A DNA stretch of 18,649 nt, taken from Regnicoccus frigidus. Its GTDB lineage: Bacteria > Cyanobacteriota > Cyanobacteriia > PCC-6307 > Cyanobiaceae. The notes below the pieces were generated by a model. That model did not search any database, had not been told where the DNA came from, and saw nothing but the letters and a program-made list of their open reading frames with translations. Below are positions 6,522 through 14,001 of the stretch, in pieces. The stretch lies in the NCBI GenBank assembly GCA_025194985.1, contig JAOANE010000017.1, positions 1 to 18,649 of the forward strand, written 5' to 3'. Made by a program: the position numbers and the translations under genes. Position 1 is the stretch's first letter. Each line of letters starts with the position of its first letter.

Positions 6522-6802
6522 GGCAACTCAGAAGCCGTGGTCAGCCTAAGAGAGACAGCTCAGCTCGGCACGTCTACGCATGGCCTTGTCAGGGCCTAAC
6601 TCAGTTCCAATGAGAAGGGCGCCCCGTGTCGAGCGCCCTACTGCTGCGCAGAAGCCAAGGGCTAGGGCCGGTTGCAGGGCTTGGTGAAGTTCTCTGACCT
6701 CGATGGCTGATGAAAAGCCGTTGCCGTTCTCGGAAGCGAGCTGATCCAGCCGCCGTGACCCATCGAAAGGCAGCCGGATCTGCCGCTCCCGATCGATCGG
6801 TG
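6522..6802. other. Gap with a ribbon-helix-helix-like remnant
   Basis: There is no confident gene here. On the minus strand a frame running from a TTG at 6836 to a stop at 6546 reads, in its first half, QIRLPFDGSRRLDQLASENG followed by SSAIEVRELHQAL. This resembles a ribbon-helix-helix DNA-binding core (strand, helix, helix) as in small antitoxins. The start codon is poor, it would overlap the 3' end of the DUF302 gene by 34 bases, and the second half looks random, so it may be a degraded antitoxin gene or chance. Confidence 0.25.
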
Positions 6803-7225
6803 TCAGCCGGAAAGGCTGGTTGACACGGACGGCCAAGCCGCAGCGGCCTCGATGATCGCCGTGGTGGAGGCCTCCACGGCTCTAGCCACCTCCCGAAGGG
6901 AGGGATCGGCCGAGAGGCTGGCGAGCATCGCCTCGGGGCGGATCATGCCGATGCGGGTCTGGCCGGCTTCGGTGTAGATGGAGATCCTGCAGGGCAGAGC
7001 CATGTTGAGCGCCATCGTGGTGCTGAGCACCGCGGCGGCCTGCTGGGGGTTGCACACCTCGAAGATGCGGCACTGTTCCGGGAACGGCAGGCCTTTGCTG
7101 CGCAGGGTGTTGCCCAGATCATGCACGGCCAGCACGCCGAAGCCCTGATCCAACACCGCCTCCTGGAGGGCGGCACTGGCCTCCTCGAAGGATTTCGGCG
7201 TGTCGAGGATGAAGAACTGATCCAT
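6803..7225 (-). CDS. DUF302 family protein
   Basis: This is a 140-residue DUF302 protein. The start is the ATG at 7225 (MDQFFILDTPKSFEEA); an upstream in-frame start at 7264 would overlap the preceding gene. Typical family features are visible: the helix-strand opening with GFGVLAVHDLGNTL (28-41), the core CRIFEVCNPQQAAAVL (52-67), MALPCRISIYTEAGQTRIGM (75-94) and a C-terminal helix. Cys52, Cys58 and Cys79 could face one another in the fold. DUF302 proteins have no established biochemical role, but they are often encoded beside copper or other metal-resistance genes. It starts 8 bases after the DUF305 stop, so the two form an operon. No signal peptide is seen. Confidence 0.85.
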   Translation of the reverse strand: MDQFFILDTPKSFEEASAALQEAVLDQGFGVLAVHDLGNTLRSKGLPFPEQCRIFEVCNPQQAAAVLSTTMALNMALPCRISIYTEAGQTRIGMIRPEAMLASLSADPSLREVARAVEASTTAIIEAAAAWPSVSTSLSG

Positions 7226-7233
7226 CGGTGGCG

Positions 7234-7914
7234 TCAAGGCTTGCCGTACCAGCTGCGATACCACTGGGACATTTGCTGGATTTCATCGCTCTGCACCCGC
7301 AGCATGGCCTGCTGCAACTGACGTAGCTCCGGGTGCTGGCTGTTGGTCTGAGCCATTGACGCCATCATCACGCCCATTTGATGGTGGGGAATCATCTGTT
7401 CGATGAAGGCGCGATCGAAGTCAGGGGCGGTGCTCAGGGCGGTCAGGTTCGTACCCATGTTGCCCATGAATCCACCTCCCATTCCCATTCCCATAGGCCC
7501 CATCCCGCCCTGCCAGCCCCAGCTCGAGCCAGGCCCCCAGGGCGACACCCCCTGGCCGTACCACTCCTGGTACCAGGCGCGCATCTGGGCGTTCTCCTTG
7601 GTCTGACTGGCCTTGATGCTCTTGGCGAGGGCCTTGATCTCAGGCCTGCGTGACTTCGTGAGAGCGAGATCAGCCATGGCGATCGCCCCGTCGTGGTGCG
7701 GGATCATCATCACGATGAACTGCTGATCTGAGTAGCCCATCCCCATCTGGCCAGGTTCCCCCATGCCTCTGCCAGAACCAGGCATCCATGAACTACCCCT
7801 GCTCTGAGACCACGACGGGCAACCCGTCAGCAGGGTCAAGGAGAAGGCCCCTGCAGTGGCAAAGGCCAGGAGGGCCGGTCTCCAGGCTCTGGTCTGTTTG
7901 GAATCGTTTGCCAT
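7234..7914 (-). CDS. DUF305 lipoprotein, tandem domains, Met/Gly-rich
   Basis: This is a 226-residue lipoprotein with signal peptide residues 1-31 and lipobox LLTGC (C32). It has two DUF305 ferritin-like repeats: residues 61-120, starting YSDQQFIVMMIPHHDGAIAM, and 167-224, starting FDRAFIEQMIPHHQMGVMMA. Each carries the MIPHH motif and ends in a WY-WYG segment. DUF305 proteins are widely linked to copper and other metal resistance. Both linkers are Met/Gly-rich (RGMGEPGQMGMG at 49-60; GGMGPMGMGMGGGFMGNMG at 136-154), a composition typical of Cu(I)/Ag(I) binding segments. I start at the ATG at 7914; a GTG at 7959 would only add 15 residues ahead of the signal peptide. Upstream at 7970-7998 is the motif shared with the response-regulator promoter. 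Confidence 0.88.
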   Translation of the reverse strand: MANDSKQTRAWRPALLAFATAGAFSLTLLTGCPSWSQSRGSSWMPGSGRGMGEPGQMGMGYSDQQFIVMMIPHHDGAIAMADLALTKSRRPEIKALAKSIKASQTKENAQMRAWYQEWYGQGVSPWGPGSSWGWQGGMGPMGMGMGGGFMGNMGTNLTALSTAPDFDRAFIEQMIPHHQMGVMMASMAQTNSQHPELRQLQQAMLRVQSDEIQQMSQWYRSWYGKP

Positions 7915-7969
7915 CTGAGCTGCACCTTCGTCTTGAACCTCTGCTTTCAAGCTCGCCACGCACAGGGAC

Positions 7970-7998
7970 GGTGACGCTGATCAGGTGAGAAGGTTCAC
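7970..7998 (-). promoter_or_regulatory. Candidate operator, site B of shared motif
   Basis: GGTGACGCTGATC (7970-7982), GTGAGAA (7985-7991) and TTCAC (7994-7998). The first 13 bases are identical to site C at 10121-10133. It lies 55 bases upstream of the DUF305 ATG, between that gene and the end of the sensor kinase gene, so DUF305-DUF302 probably has its own regulated promoter rather than relying on read-through. Confidence 0.55.
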
Positions 7999-8007
7999 TC
8001 TTGTGCT

Positions 8008-9384
8008 TCAGCCAGCGATGGGGAGCTTCACAGAGAAGACACTTCCGGAACCAACGCTTGAGGCCACAGAGATCTGTCCGTGATGGCGGCGCACAATGGC
8101 CGCCACGATCGAGAGTCCAAGGCCGGTGCCGCCCTGACGACGGGAGCGACCTGGATCACTGCGAAAGAAACGATCGAAGATGCGTCGTTGATCCGCCGGG
8201 GTGATGCCAATACCGCTGTCCTGTACTTGCAGCAGCCCATGGCTTCCCTCTCGCCTCACTCTCAGAACCACTTCTCCACCCGTAGGCGTGTACTGAATTG
8301 CGTTGAGGAGCAAGTTGGATACGAGCCGATAGAGATCAGGCTCCACTCCCAGCACGTCAAAGTCGTCTGCACCACCCACCAGGTGCAGCTGCACGCCTGC
8401 CGCCGCCGCCGCCTCGCTGGTCTCCTCCACCAGGTCGCGCGCGATCTGCGCCAATGGACACGGCTGCGGCGCCGAAGCTGCCTCAGGTCCATCGAGCCGG
8501 GCGAGAAGCAGAAGGTCGCTGATCAAGCGGCTCAGCCGTTGCCCCTGCCCAGTGACCACGGCCAGCGTCTGATCCAGTCTCTGGTTAATGGCGATCGGGT
8601 CAGCTGACTGCTGCGACCTGTGGGCGTCCACCACGGCCAGCAGGTTGGTCAGAGGTGCGCGTAGTTCGTGGGCCGCATCGGCGGTGAACTGCTCCTGCTG
8701 CCGGTAGGCCGCCAGCAGCGGCCGCATCGCCAGGCCGGACAACCACCAGCTGGCCAGGGCTGCCACCAGCAGCGCCAACACCACGATCGTTTGGGCCGAC
8801 CACCACAGCCGTTCCCGCTCCGCATCGAGCCCGCGCAAGCTGCGCCCGATCTGCAGATACCCCCAATCCAGTTCCTTCTGATCTGTGCCTGGCTGCCCTG
8901 GCGTGTCGGAGCGGTGCAGATGGATCGAATACTGCAGGAAGCGCTCCTTTGCTTGTTCCTCCACCACGGTCCAGGTGGGGCCAGGGCTTGGCCCCCTGGC
9001 TTTTGGTGATCCAGGGGAGTGAGCGATCAGAACGCCACGGGGATCAAGCAGACGCAGGTAGAAGCGCTCCGAATCAGTGATGCTCACGGCATGGCGCGGC
9101 AGCAGCGAAGCGGGTGCCAGACAGGGATCACCCACCAGGCAAAGACCGGGGAGAACCGAGGCGAGCTCGGGAGAGGGCCTGGCTTCTGCAGGCAGCAACG
9201 GCTTGAGGCTGTCATGCAAGGTGCCGGCCAGAGTTTCCACCTCGCTCTCGAGGGCCGACCAGTTGGCGCGCATCAACAGTCCAAACATCCCGTAACCCGC
9301 GCCATAGAGGATCACCCCGATCACCACCAGGTAGGCAGCCGCCAGCCGCAGACGACTGCGGGGAATGGGACCAAGCTTGAGCAT
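8008..9384 (-). CDS. Sensor histidine kinase (metal-response type)
   Basis: This is a 458-residue membrane sensor kinase, the partner of the response regulator encoded just upstream. TM1 is about 13-37 and TM2 about 194-216, with a periplasmic sensor region of about 155 residues between them. That region holds a Cys pair (C82, C88 in LCLVGDPC) and several His residues (H98, H122, H155, H157), possible metal ligands. Cytoplasmic motifs are the H box FTADAAHELRAPLTNLL with phospho-acceptor H239, the N box NLLLNAIQYTP, the G1 box DSGIGI, the F box FDRFFRSDPG and the G2 box GGTGLGLSI. The order of genes and overall type resemble RppB/NrsS of cyanobacteria, which control metal and redox responses. 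The ATG at 9384 lies 15 bases after the regulator stop. Confidence 0.9.
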   Translation of the reverse strand: MLKLGPIPRSRLRLAAAYLVVIGVILYGAGYGMFGLLMRANWSALESEVETLAGTLHDSLKPLLPAEARPSPELASVLPGLCLVGDPCLAPASLLPRHAVSITDSERFYLRLLDPRGVLIAHSPGSPKARGPSPGPTWTVVEEQAKERFLQYSIHLHRSDTPGQPGTDQKELDWGYLQIGRSLRGLDAERERLWWSAQTIVVLALLVAALASWWLSGLAMRPLLAAYRQQEQFTADAAHELRAPLTNLLAVVDAHRSQQSADPIAINQRLDQTLAVVTGQGQRLSRLISDLLLLARLDGPEAASAPQPCPLAQIARDLVEETSEAAAAAGVQLHLVGGADDFDVLGVEPDLYRLVSNLLLNAIQYTPTGGEVVLRVRREGSHGLLQVQDSGIGITPADQRRIFDRFFRSDPGRSRRQGGTGLGLSIVAAIVRRHHGQISVASSVGSGSVFSVKLPIAG

Positions 9385-9399
9385 GGGGCGCTTCCCTCG

Positions 9400-10098
9400 C
9401 TAGGGCTCCGGATCGAAGCGATAGCCCTTCGAGGGCACGGTGTCGATCGGAGAGGGCAGCCCGTGACTGGCGATCTTGCGCCGCAGCAGCCGCACCTGGG
9501 CAGCGACCACATTGCTGATCGGATCCTCATCGAGCGACCAGAGCTGGGCGCGCAAGCGTGATCCCGGGATGATTTCGCGGGGATGCTCCATGAAGTAGCC
9601 CATCAGCTGGAGTTCCTTGGCAGACAAAGCGATCGTCGTGGTTCCAAGCGCCTCCTCGACGCTGAGGCAGCCTTCAGCTGGATCGAGAACGTAAGAACCA
9701 GCGCGGAGCACAGGCTCGCGGTAACTGGGCTGGCGCCGATGCAGCGCCCTGATCCTTGCCAGTAGTTCCTCCATCGCAAACGGCTTGCTCAGGTAGTCGT
9801 CGGCGCCGGCATCGAGGCCCTGAACCCGGTGCTTGGTGTCGGCCAGGGCCGTGAGCATCAGCACCGGCAGATCGAGTCCGGCCCCACGCAGGCGCCGGCA
9901 GAGGTCAACTCCCGTCAGACCCGGCAGCATCCAATCAACGATCGCCAGGTTGTACGTGGCTAGATCGCTGCGGAGCAAACTCCATGCCCCCAGGCCCTCA
10001 GCAACGTGATCAACCACATGCCGCTCGGCACTGAGCACGGCCTGGATTGCAGCGGCCAGCTCGGCCTCGTCCTCGACCAACAGGATGCGCAGGGGCAT
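9400..10098 (-). CDS. OmpR-family response regulator
   Basis: This 232-residue regulator has an N-terminal receiver (residues 1-115) and a C-terminal winged helix (about 128-230). Receiver residues are E9/D10/E11, the phospho-acceptor D55 (AIVDWMLPG), T83 and K105 (LSKPF). The effector part has the LSAKELQLMGYFMEHP helix, the recognition region NVVAAQVRLLRRKI and the closing hairpin DTVPSKGYRF. It resembles RppA/NrsR, which in Synechocystis regulate redox or nickel responses. It is transcribed divergently from the RND operon, with 123 bases between the two start codons and the site C motif between them. It probably autoregulates and activates the divergent operon when phosphorylated by the downstream-encoded kinase (inference from arrangement). 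Confidence 0.92.
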   Translation of the reverse strand: MPLRILLVEDEAELAAAIQAVLSAERHVVDHVAEGLGAWSLLRSDLATYNLAIVDWMLPGLTGVDLCRRLRGAGLDLPVLMLTALADTKHRVQGLDAGADDYLSKPFAMEELLARIRALHRRQPSYREPVLRAGSYVLDPAEGCLSVEEALGTTTIALSAKELQLMGYFMEHPREIIPGSRLRAQLWSLDEDPISNVVAAQVRLLRRKIASHGLPSPIDTVPSKGYRFDPEP

Positions 10099-10120
10099 GG
10101 GCCTGGGTCATGGGGCGGCG

Positions 10121-10166
10121 GGTGACGCTGATCCTAGTGAGAACAGGCGGTTTCACCTGTTTTTCA
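10121..10166. promoter_or_regulatory. Candidate operator, site C, divergent promoter
   Basis: GGTGACGCTGATC (10121-10133), GTGAGAA (10137-10143) and TTTCACCT (10151-10158) repeat the arrangement of sites A and B. On the plus strand TTTCA recurs at 10151 and 10162, an 11-bp direct repeat of the spacing expected for two OmpR-type subunits on one face of the helix. The site lies between the response regulator (minus) and the mini-adaptor/RND operon (plus), 22 bases and 55 bases from the respective start codons. Confidence 0.55.
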
Positions 10167-10221
10167 TCCCACCTGCGGCATCCTCGGCGAGTCCTTGTCC
10201 TGCCTTTGCGGCAGCAGCAGC

Positions 10222-10788
10222 ATGCACGCATTACTTCTGGCCGGCAGCCTCAGCCTTGGAACGCTGGCCCTCGGCAGCGTCAGCCCGGCCCTGGCCCATG
10301 TGGGGCATGGCGATGAGTTTCAGCAGACGGGGGACGTGCGCCAGGTGAAGGCGAGCACGGAGATCGATTCGCTGCTGGGAATCACCACCGCAGCAGCCAC
10401 AGAGGCTGGTGGTGTTGTCACCATTCCCGTCGCCGCCGTGGTGGATGCGGATGGCAAGCCGCTGGTGTTCGTGAAGTACGGCTCCAGCTATGACCCGGTC
10501 TTCATTCAGACAGGTGCCAGTCAGGGCGATCAGATCGCAGTGACTGACGGCGTGACAGTTGGCGAGAAGGTGGTGAACCAGGGTGCACTCTCTCTCTACG
10601 CCGAGTCCAAGAAGAGCCAGAGCGCAGCAGCAGCCAGCGGAGAAGGAGCCACAACGGCAGCGGCAACCCCAGTGGCCGCCACCGCGGCAGAAGCGGCTGG
10701 TCTCAACCCCTTGGTGATTGGTGCCGGTGCCGCAGTGCTGGTGGTTGGCGGGGTGGTGGTGGCCTCGCGCCTGGGCAAAAAGAACTGA
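10222..10788 (+). CDS. Mini RND-adaptor-like membrane-anchored protein
   Basis: This is a 188-residue protein from the ATG at 10222, chosen because it gives a clean signal peptide (1-24, ending ALA). The mature N-terminus HVGHGDEF matches the start of cyanobacterial NrsB/CzcB-like adaptors. After about 40 residues it passes directly into what resembles the C-terminal membrane-proximal domain of such adaptors (about 66-130: VTIPVAAVVDADGKPLVFV through DGVTVGEKVVNQGALSLYAE). The barrel, lipoyl and helical-hairpin domains that normally lie between are absent. An Ala/Thr-rich linker (about 131-166) and a C-terminal membrane segment (about 168-186, GAGAAVLVVGGVVVA) follow. It is the first gene of the RND operon, 42 bases before the pump. 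It may be an accessory periplasmic metal-binding subunit; its function is inferred. Confidence 0.7.
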   Translation: MHALLLAGSLSLGTLALGSVSPALAHVGHGDEFQQTGDVRQVKASTEIDSLLGITTAAATEAGGVVTIPVAAVVDADGKPLVFVKYGSSYDPVFIQTGASQGDQIAVTDGVTVGEKVVNQGALSLYAESKKSQSAAAASGEGATTAAATPVAATAAEAAGLNPLVIGAGAAVLVVGGVVVASRLGKKN

Positions 10789-10830
10789 CCCCCGAACCCC
10801 TCGTTCTCTCCCGCTCCTCAACTCGATTTC

Positions 10831-13800
10831 ATGCTCAACCGCCTGCTCAACCAGACGCTGCGGACCTCGATCACCAGGAGATGGTTGGTTGTTGTTGCCG
10901 CCATCTTGATCACCCTCTGGGGCCTTTCCATCCTGAGCCGGATGCCCCTCGATGTCTTTCCCCAGTTCGCCCCACCACAGGTGGATGTGCAGACCACAGC
11001 CGATGGTCTCGCGCCCGAGGAAGTGGAGTCACGCATCACCGTGCCGATCGAATCGGCCGTCAATGGTCTGCCGGGTGTGAAAACGGTGCGCTCGTCTTCC
11101 AAGGTCGGACTCTCAATGGTGCAGGTGGTCTTTGATCAGAACGCCGATATCAACCGGGCTCGTCAATCGGTGGCGGAGCGCCTTGGGCAGATCTCCTCGG
11201 TACTTCCAGCCAACGCCGGCAAGCCGGAAATCTCTCCGCTGCTTTCCCCTCTCGGCACGATCCTGCAGTACGCCTTCACCGTCAGCGAGGACGGCTCCAC
11301 CACGCCGATGGAGCTCCATCGCCTGGTAGTCAGGACCTTTCGCAACCAGATTCTGTCCATTCCAGGGGTGGCCCAGGTCAGCTTTTACGGCGGCGATGAG
11401 CCCCAGCAACAAGTGCTGATTGATCCAGAGGAGCTGCAGCGTCGCCAGATTTCGCTGCAGGCCGTTGCTGATGGTGTGGCTGGCGCCAGCGCCATCACCC
11501 CCGGCGGTTTCCTCGTCGGCGGAGGCCAGGAAAGGCTGATCCGACCGTTCGGCCAGGCCACCGATAGCAAGGATCTGTCGAGCGCGGTGGTTGTTGACCA
11601 GACAGGCAGAAGCGTGCCACTGACGGCTGTGGCCGAGGTACGGCGTGCCCCGGCTCTCAAGCGCGGAGACGGCAGCTTCAACGGCAAGCCGGCGTTAGTG
11701 CTGATGATCAACAAACAGCCCGACATCGACACTCCCAAGGTCACCCGTGAGGTGGAGGAGCGAATCGCCGCCCTCAGCCAGACCCTGCCGAGTGACATTC
11801 AGGTCAAGCGCACCTTCCGTCAGGCCAGCTTCATTGATACAGCGATCAATAACGTCAGTGGTTCGCTGATCGAAGGCATCGTGATCGTCTCGGTGGTGAT
11901 GGTGCTGTTCCTGATGAACTGGCGTACCGCCGTCATCACCCTCAGTGCCATCCCCCTGTCTTTGTTGATCGGCTTGATGCTGATGCGTGCCTTCGGGCTG
12001 GAGATCAACACCATGACCCTCGGTGGGTTGGTGGTGGCGATCGGCTCGGTGGTCGACGACGCCATTGTCGACATGGAGAACTGCTACAGCGGCTTGCGCC
12101 GCAACCAGGCCGCCGGTCGGCCCAGCAATCCCCTGCAGGTGGTGTTTGACACGTCGGTGCAAGTGCGCCAGCCGGTGATTCTCTCCACCGTGATCATCGT
12201 GGTGGTCTTCGCGCCGATCTTCAGCCTGTCGGGGGTGGAAGGACGGATCTTCGCGCCGATGGGCCTGGCCTATCTGTTCTCGATCGTGGCCTCCACCCTG
12301 GTGGCGATCACGCTCACGCCTGCGCTCTGCGCGATTCTCCTGGCCAGGGCCCAGCTTCCAGCGGAGAACACCTGGATTGCGGACCGGGCGGAGCGGCTCT
12401 ACCGGCCGCTGCTGGAGATCGCATTGGTTTCACCCAAGCGGGTGCTCTCCGTTGCCCTGGTGGCCGTCGTGGTGGCCTTCACCATCCTGCCCAGCCTTGG
12501 GCGGGTCTTTCTGCCGGAGTTCCGCGAGAAGTCCCTGGTGAATTCGATGGTGCTCTACCCCGGCGTGTCGCTGGAGATGACCAACCGCGCCGGCCTCGCA
12601 CTCTCCAACACCCTGATGGCCAGCCCCCTGTTCGAGTGGGTGCAGGTGCGGGTTGGCCGGGCCCCCGGTGATGCCGACGGTGCTGGGGTGAATCTGGCTC
12701 ATGTGGATGTGGAGCTGAGTGATCAGGCCATGAACAACCGTGAGGAGAGCATCAGACAGCTGCGTGAAGCATTCCTGAAGCTGCCTGGGGTAGCCCCAAA
12801 CATCGGTGGCTTTATCTCCCACCGTATGGATGAAGTGCTCTCGGGTGTGCGCAGTGCGATCGCCATCAAGATCTACGGCCCCGATCTCGGCGAGCTGCGC
12901 AGGATCGGCGAGCAGGTGCGTGACGCCATTGAGCCGATTGAGGGGGTGGTGGATCTGCAGCTTGAGCCGCAACTGCCTATCGAGCAGGTGCAGATCCGCT
13001 TCGACCGCCAAGCGGCAGCGGTGCTGGGTCTGAATGTTCAACAGCTCTCTGAGGCCTTGGAGATTGCCCTCAACGGCAAGGTGGTAGGGCAGGTGATGGA
13101 AGATTCCCTGCCCACTGATGTGCTCGTGACGGTGAAAGCAGGAGCACGCGACAACCTCGACGCCATCCGTTCCCTTCCAATCGCTACTCCTTCCGGAGTC
13201 ACAGTTCCGATCGGCAGCATTGCCCGGGTCGACAACGGCCTGGGGGCCAACATCGTGAACCGGGAGGATGTCTCCAGGTTGATCGTGGTGTCGTCCAACG
13301 TCAGTGGACGGCCGCTTGGCCCAGTCGTCAAAGACATTCAGAAGGTGATCGATTCCACCATCACTCTGCCCAGCGGCTACCTGATCCGTTATGGCGGACA
13401 GTTCGAATCCGAGGAGCGGGCCACCGCCAACTTGGTGCTCTACAGCCTGCTGGCAGTTGTGGTGATCGGTGTGCTGATGTTCATGTCGGTTCAATCACTC
13501 CCGGCAACGATCGCCATCCTCATCAACCTGCCGCTGGCCCTCGTCGGTGGCCTTGCCGCCATCCTGCTGAGTGGCGGTGTGCTTTCGGTGGCCTCGCTGA
13601 TCGGCTTCATCACCCTGTTCGGGGTAGCGGTTCGCAATGGCCTGCTTCTGGTCGACAACTACAACCGCCGTCATGCGCAAGGAATAGAGCTCAGAGAGGT
13701 GATCCGCGCGGGCAGTCTTGAGCGTCTCAATGCAATTCTGATGACTGCCCTGAGCTCGGCTCTGGGCATGTTGCCGCTGGCCCTGGCCTTCGGGGCAGGC

Positions 13801-14001
13801 AACGAGATCCTCCAACCCCTGGCGATTGTGGTGCTCGGGGGGTTGATCACCTCTACCGGCCTCACTCTGCTAGTGCTCCCGGCTCTTTATGCCCGCTTCG
13901 GTAGCTGGTTGCTGCCGGCCACCGGAGTGCACCGGCGTGATGACGCTCAAGAACATTCTTTAGAAACCGTATCACCGCCGATTCTTGTCGCTAAGCAATG
14001 A
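10831..14001 (+). CDS. Heavy-metal efflux RND pump (CzcA/CusA/NrsA type)
   Basis: This is a 1056-residue inner-membrane proton-driven pump, full length for the HME-RND family. TM1 is at about 18-38, followed by the porter domain with DVFPQFAPPQVDVQTTADGL and the helix pair leading to TM2-6 (about 342-505). The TM4 signature is AIGSVVDDAIVDMEN, with D409, D410, D414 and E416 as proton-relay candidates. A second porter region (about 560-860) and TM8-12 follow, including FGVAVRNGLLLVDNYNRR. The VVDDAIVDMENCY form resembles the cyanobacterial Ni-linked NrsA-like group more than CzcA or CusA. At the position I align with CusA Met672 there is Glu668 (HRMDEVLSG), arguing against a Cu(I) Met relay. 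The stop overlaps the adaptor start (ATGA), so the two are translationally coupled. The substrate is not fixed by sequence alone. Confidence 0.92.
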   Translation: MLNRLLNQTLRTSITRRWLVVVAAILITLWGLSILSRMPLDVFPQFAPPQVDVQTTADGLAPEEVESRITVPIESAVNGLPGVKTVRSSSKVGLSMVQVVFDQNADINRARQSVAERLGQISSVLPANAGKPEISPLLSPLGTILQYAFTVSEDGSTTPMELHRLVVRTFRNQILSIPGVAQVSFYGGDEPQQQVLIDPEELQRRQISLQAVADGVAGASAITPGGFLVGGGQERLIRPFGQATDSKDLSSAVVVDQTGRSVPLTAVAEVRRAPALKRGDGSFNGKPALVLMINKQPDIDTPKVTREVEERIAALSQTLPSDIQVKRTFRQASFIDTAINNVSGSLIEGIVIVSVVMVLFLMNWRTAVITLSAIPLSLLIGLMLMRAFGLEINTMTLGGLVVAIGSVVDDAIVDMENCYSGLRRNQAAGRPSNPLQVVFDTSVQVRQPVILSTVIIVVVFAPIFSLSGVEGRIFAPMGLAYLFSIVASTLVAITLTPALCAILLARAQLPAENTWIADRAERLYRPLLEIALVSPKRVLSVALVAVVVAFTILPSLGRVFLPEFREKSLVNSMVLYPGVSLEMTNRAGLALSNTLMASPLFEWVQVRVGRAPGDADGAGVNLAHVDVELSDQAMNNREESIRQLREAFLKLPGVAPNIGGFISHRMDEVLSGVRSAIAIKIYGPDLGELRRIGEQVRDAIEPIEGVVDLQLEPQLPIEQVQIRFDRQAAAVLGLNVQQLSEALEIALNGKVVGQVMEDSLPTDVLVTVKAGARDNLDAIRSLPIATPSGVTVPIGSIARVDNGLGANIVNREDVSRLIVVSSNVSGRPLGPVVKDIQKVIDSTITLPSGYLIRYGGQFESEERATANLVLYSLLAVVVIGVLMFMSVQSLPATIAILINLPLALVGGLAAILLSGGVLSVASLIGFITLFGVAVRNGLLLVDNYNRRHAQGIELREVIRAGSLERLNAILMTALSSALGMLPLALAFGAGNEILQPLAIVVLGGLITSTGLTLLVLPALYARFGSWLLPATGVHRRDDAQEHSLETVSPPILVAKQ

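Noticed and set aside
7679..12863. HIP1 palindromes (GCGATCGC) at 7679 and 12856
   Set aside because: Only two copies were noticed in 18.6 kb, both inside genes. That is not an enrichment that says anything about function.
12430..13494. 354-codon open frame on the minus strand inside the RND pump gene
   Set aside because: It is the antisense shadow of a G+C-rich gene. The translation is His/Gln/Asp-rich without any domain, and the plus-strand gene is unmistakable.
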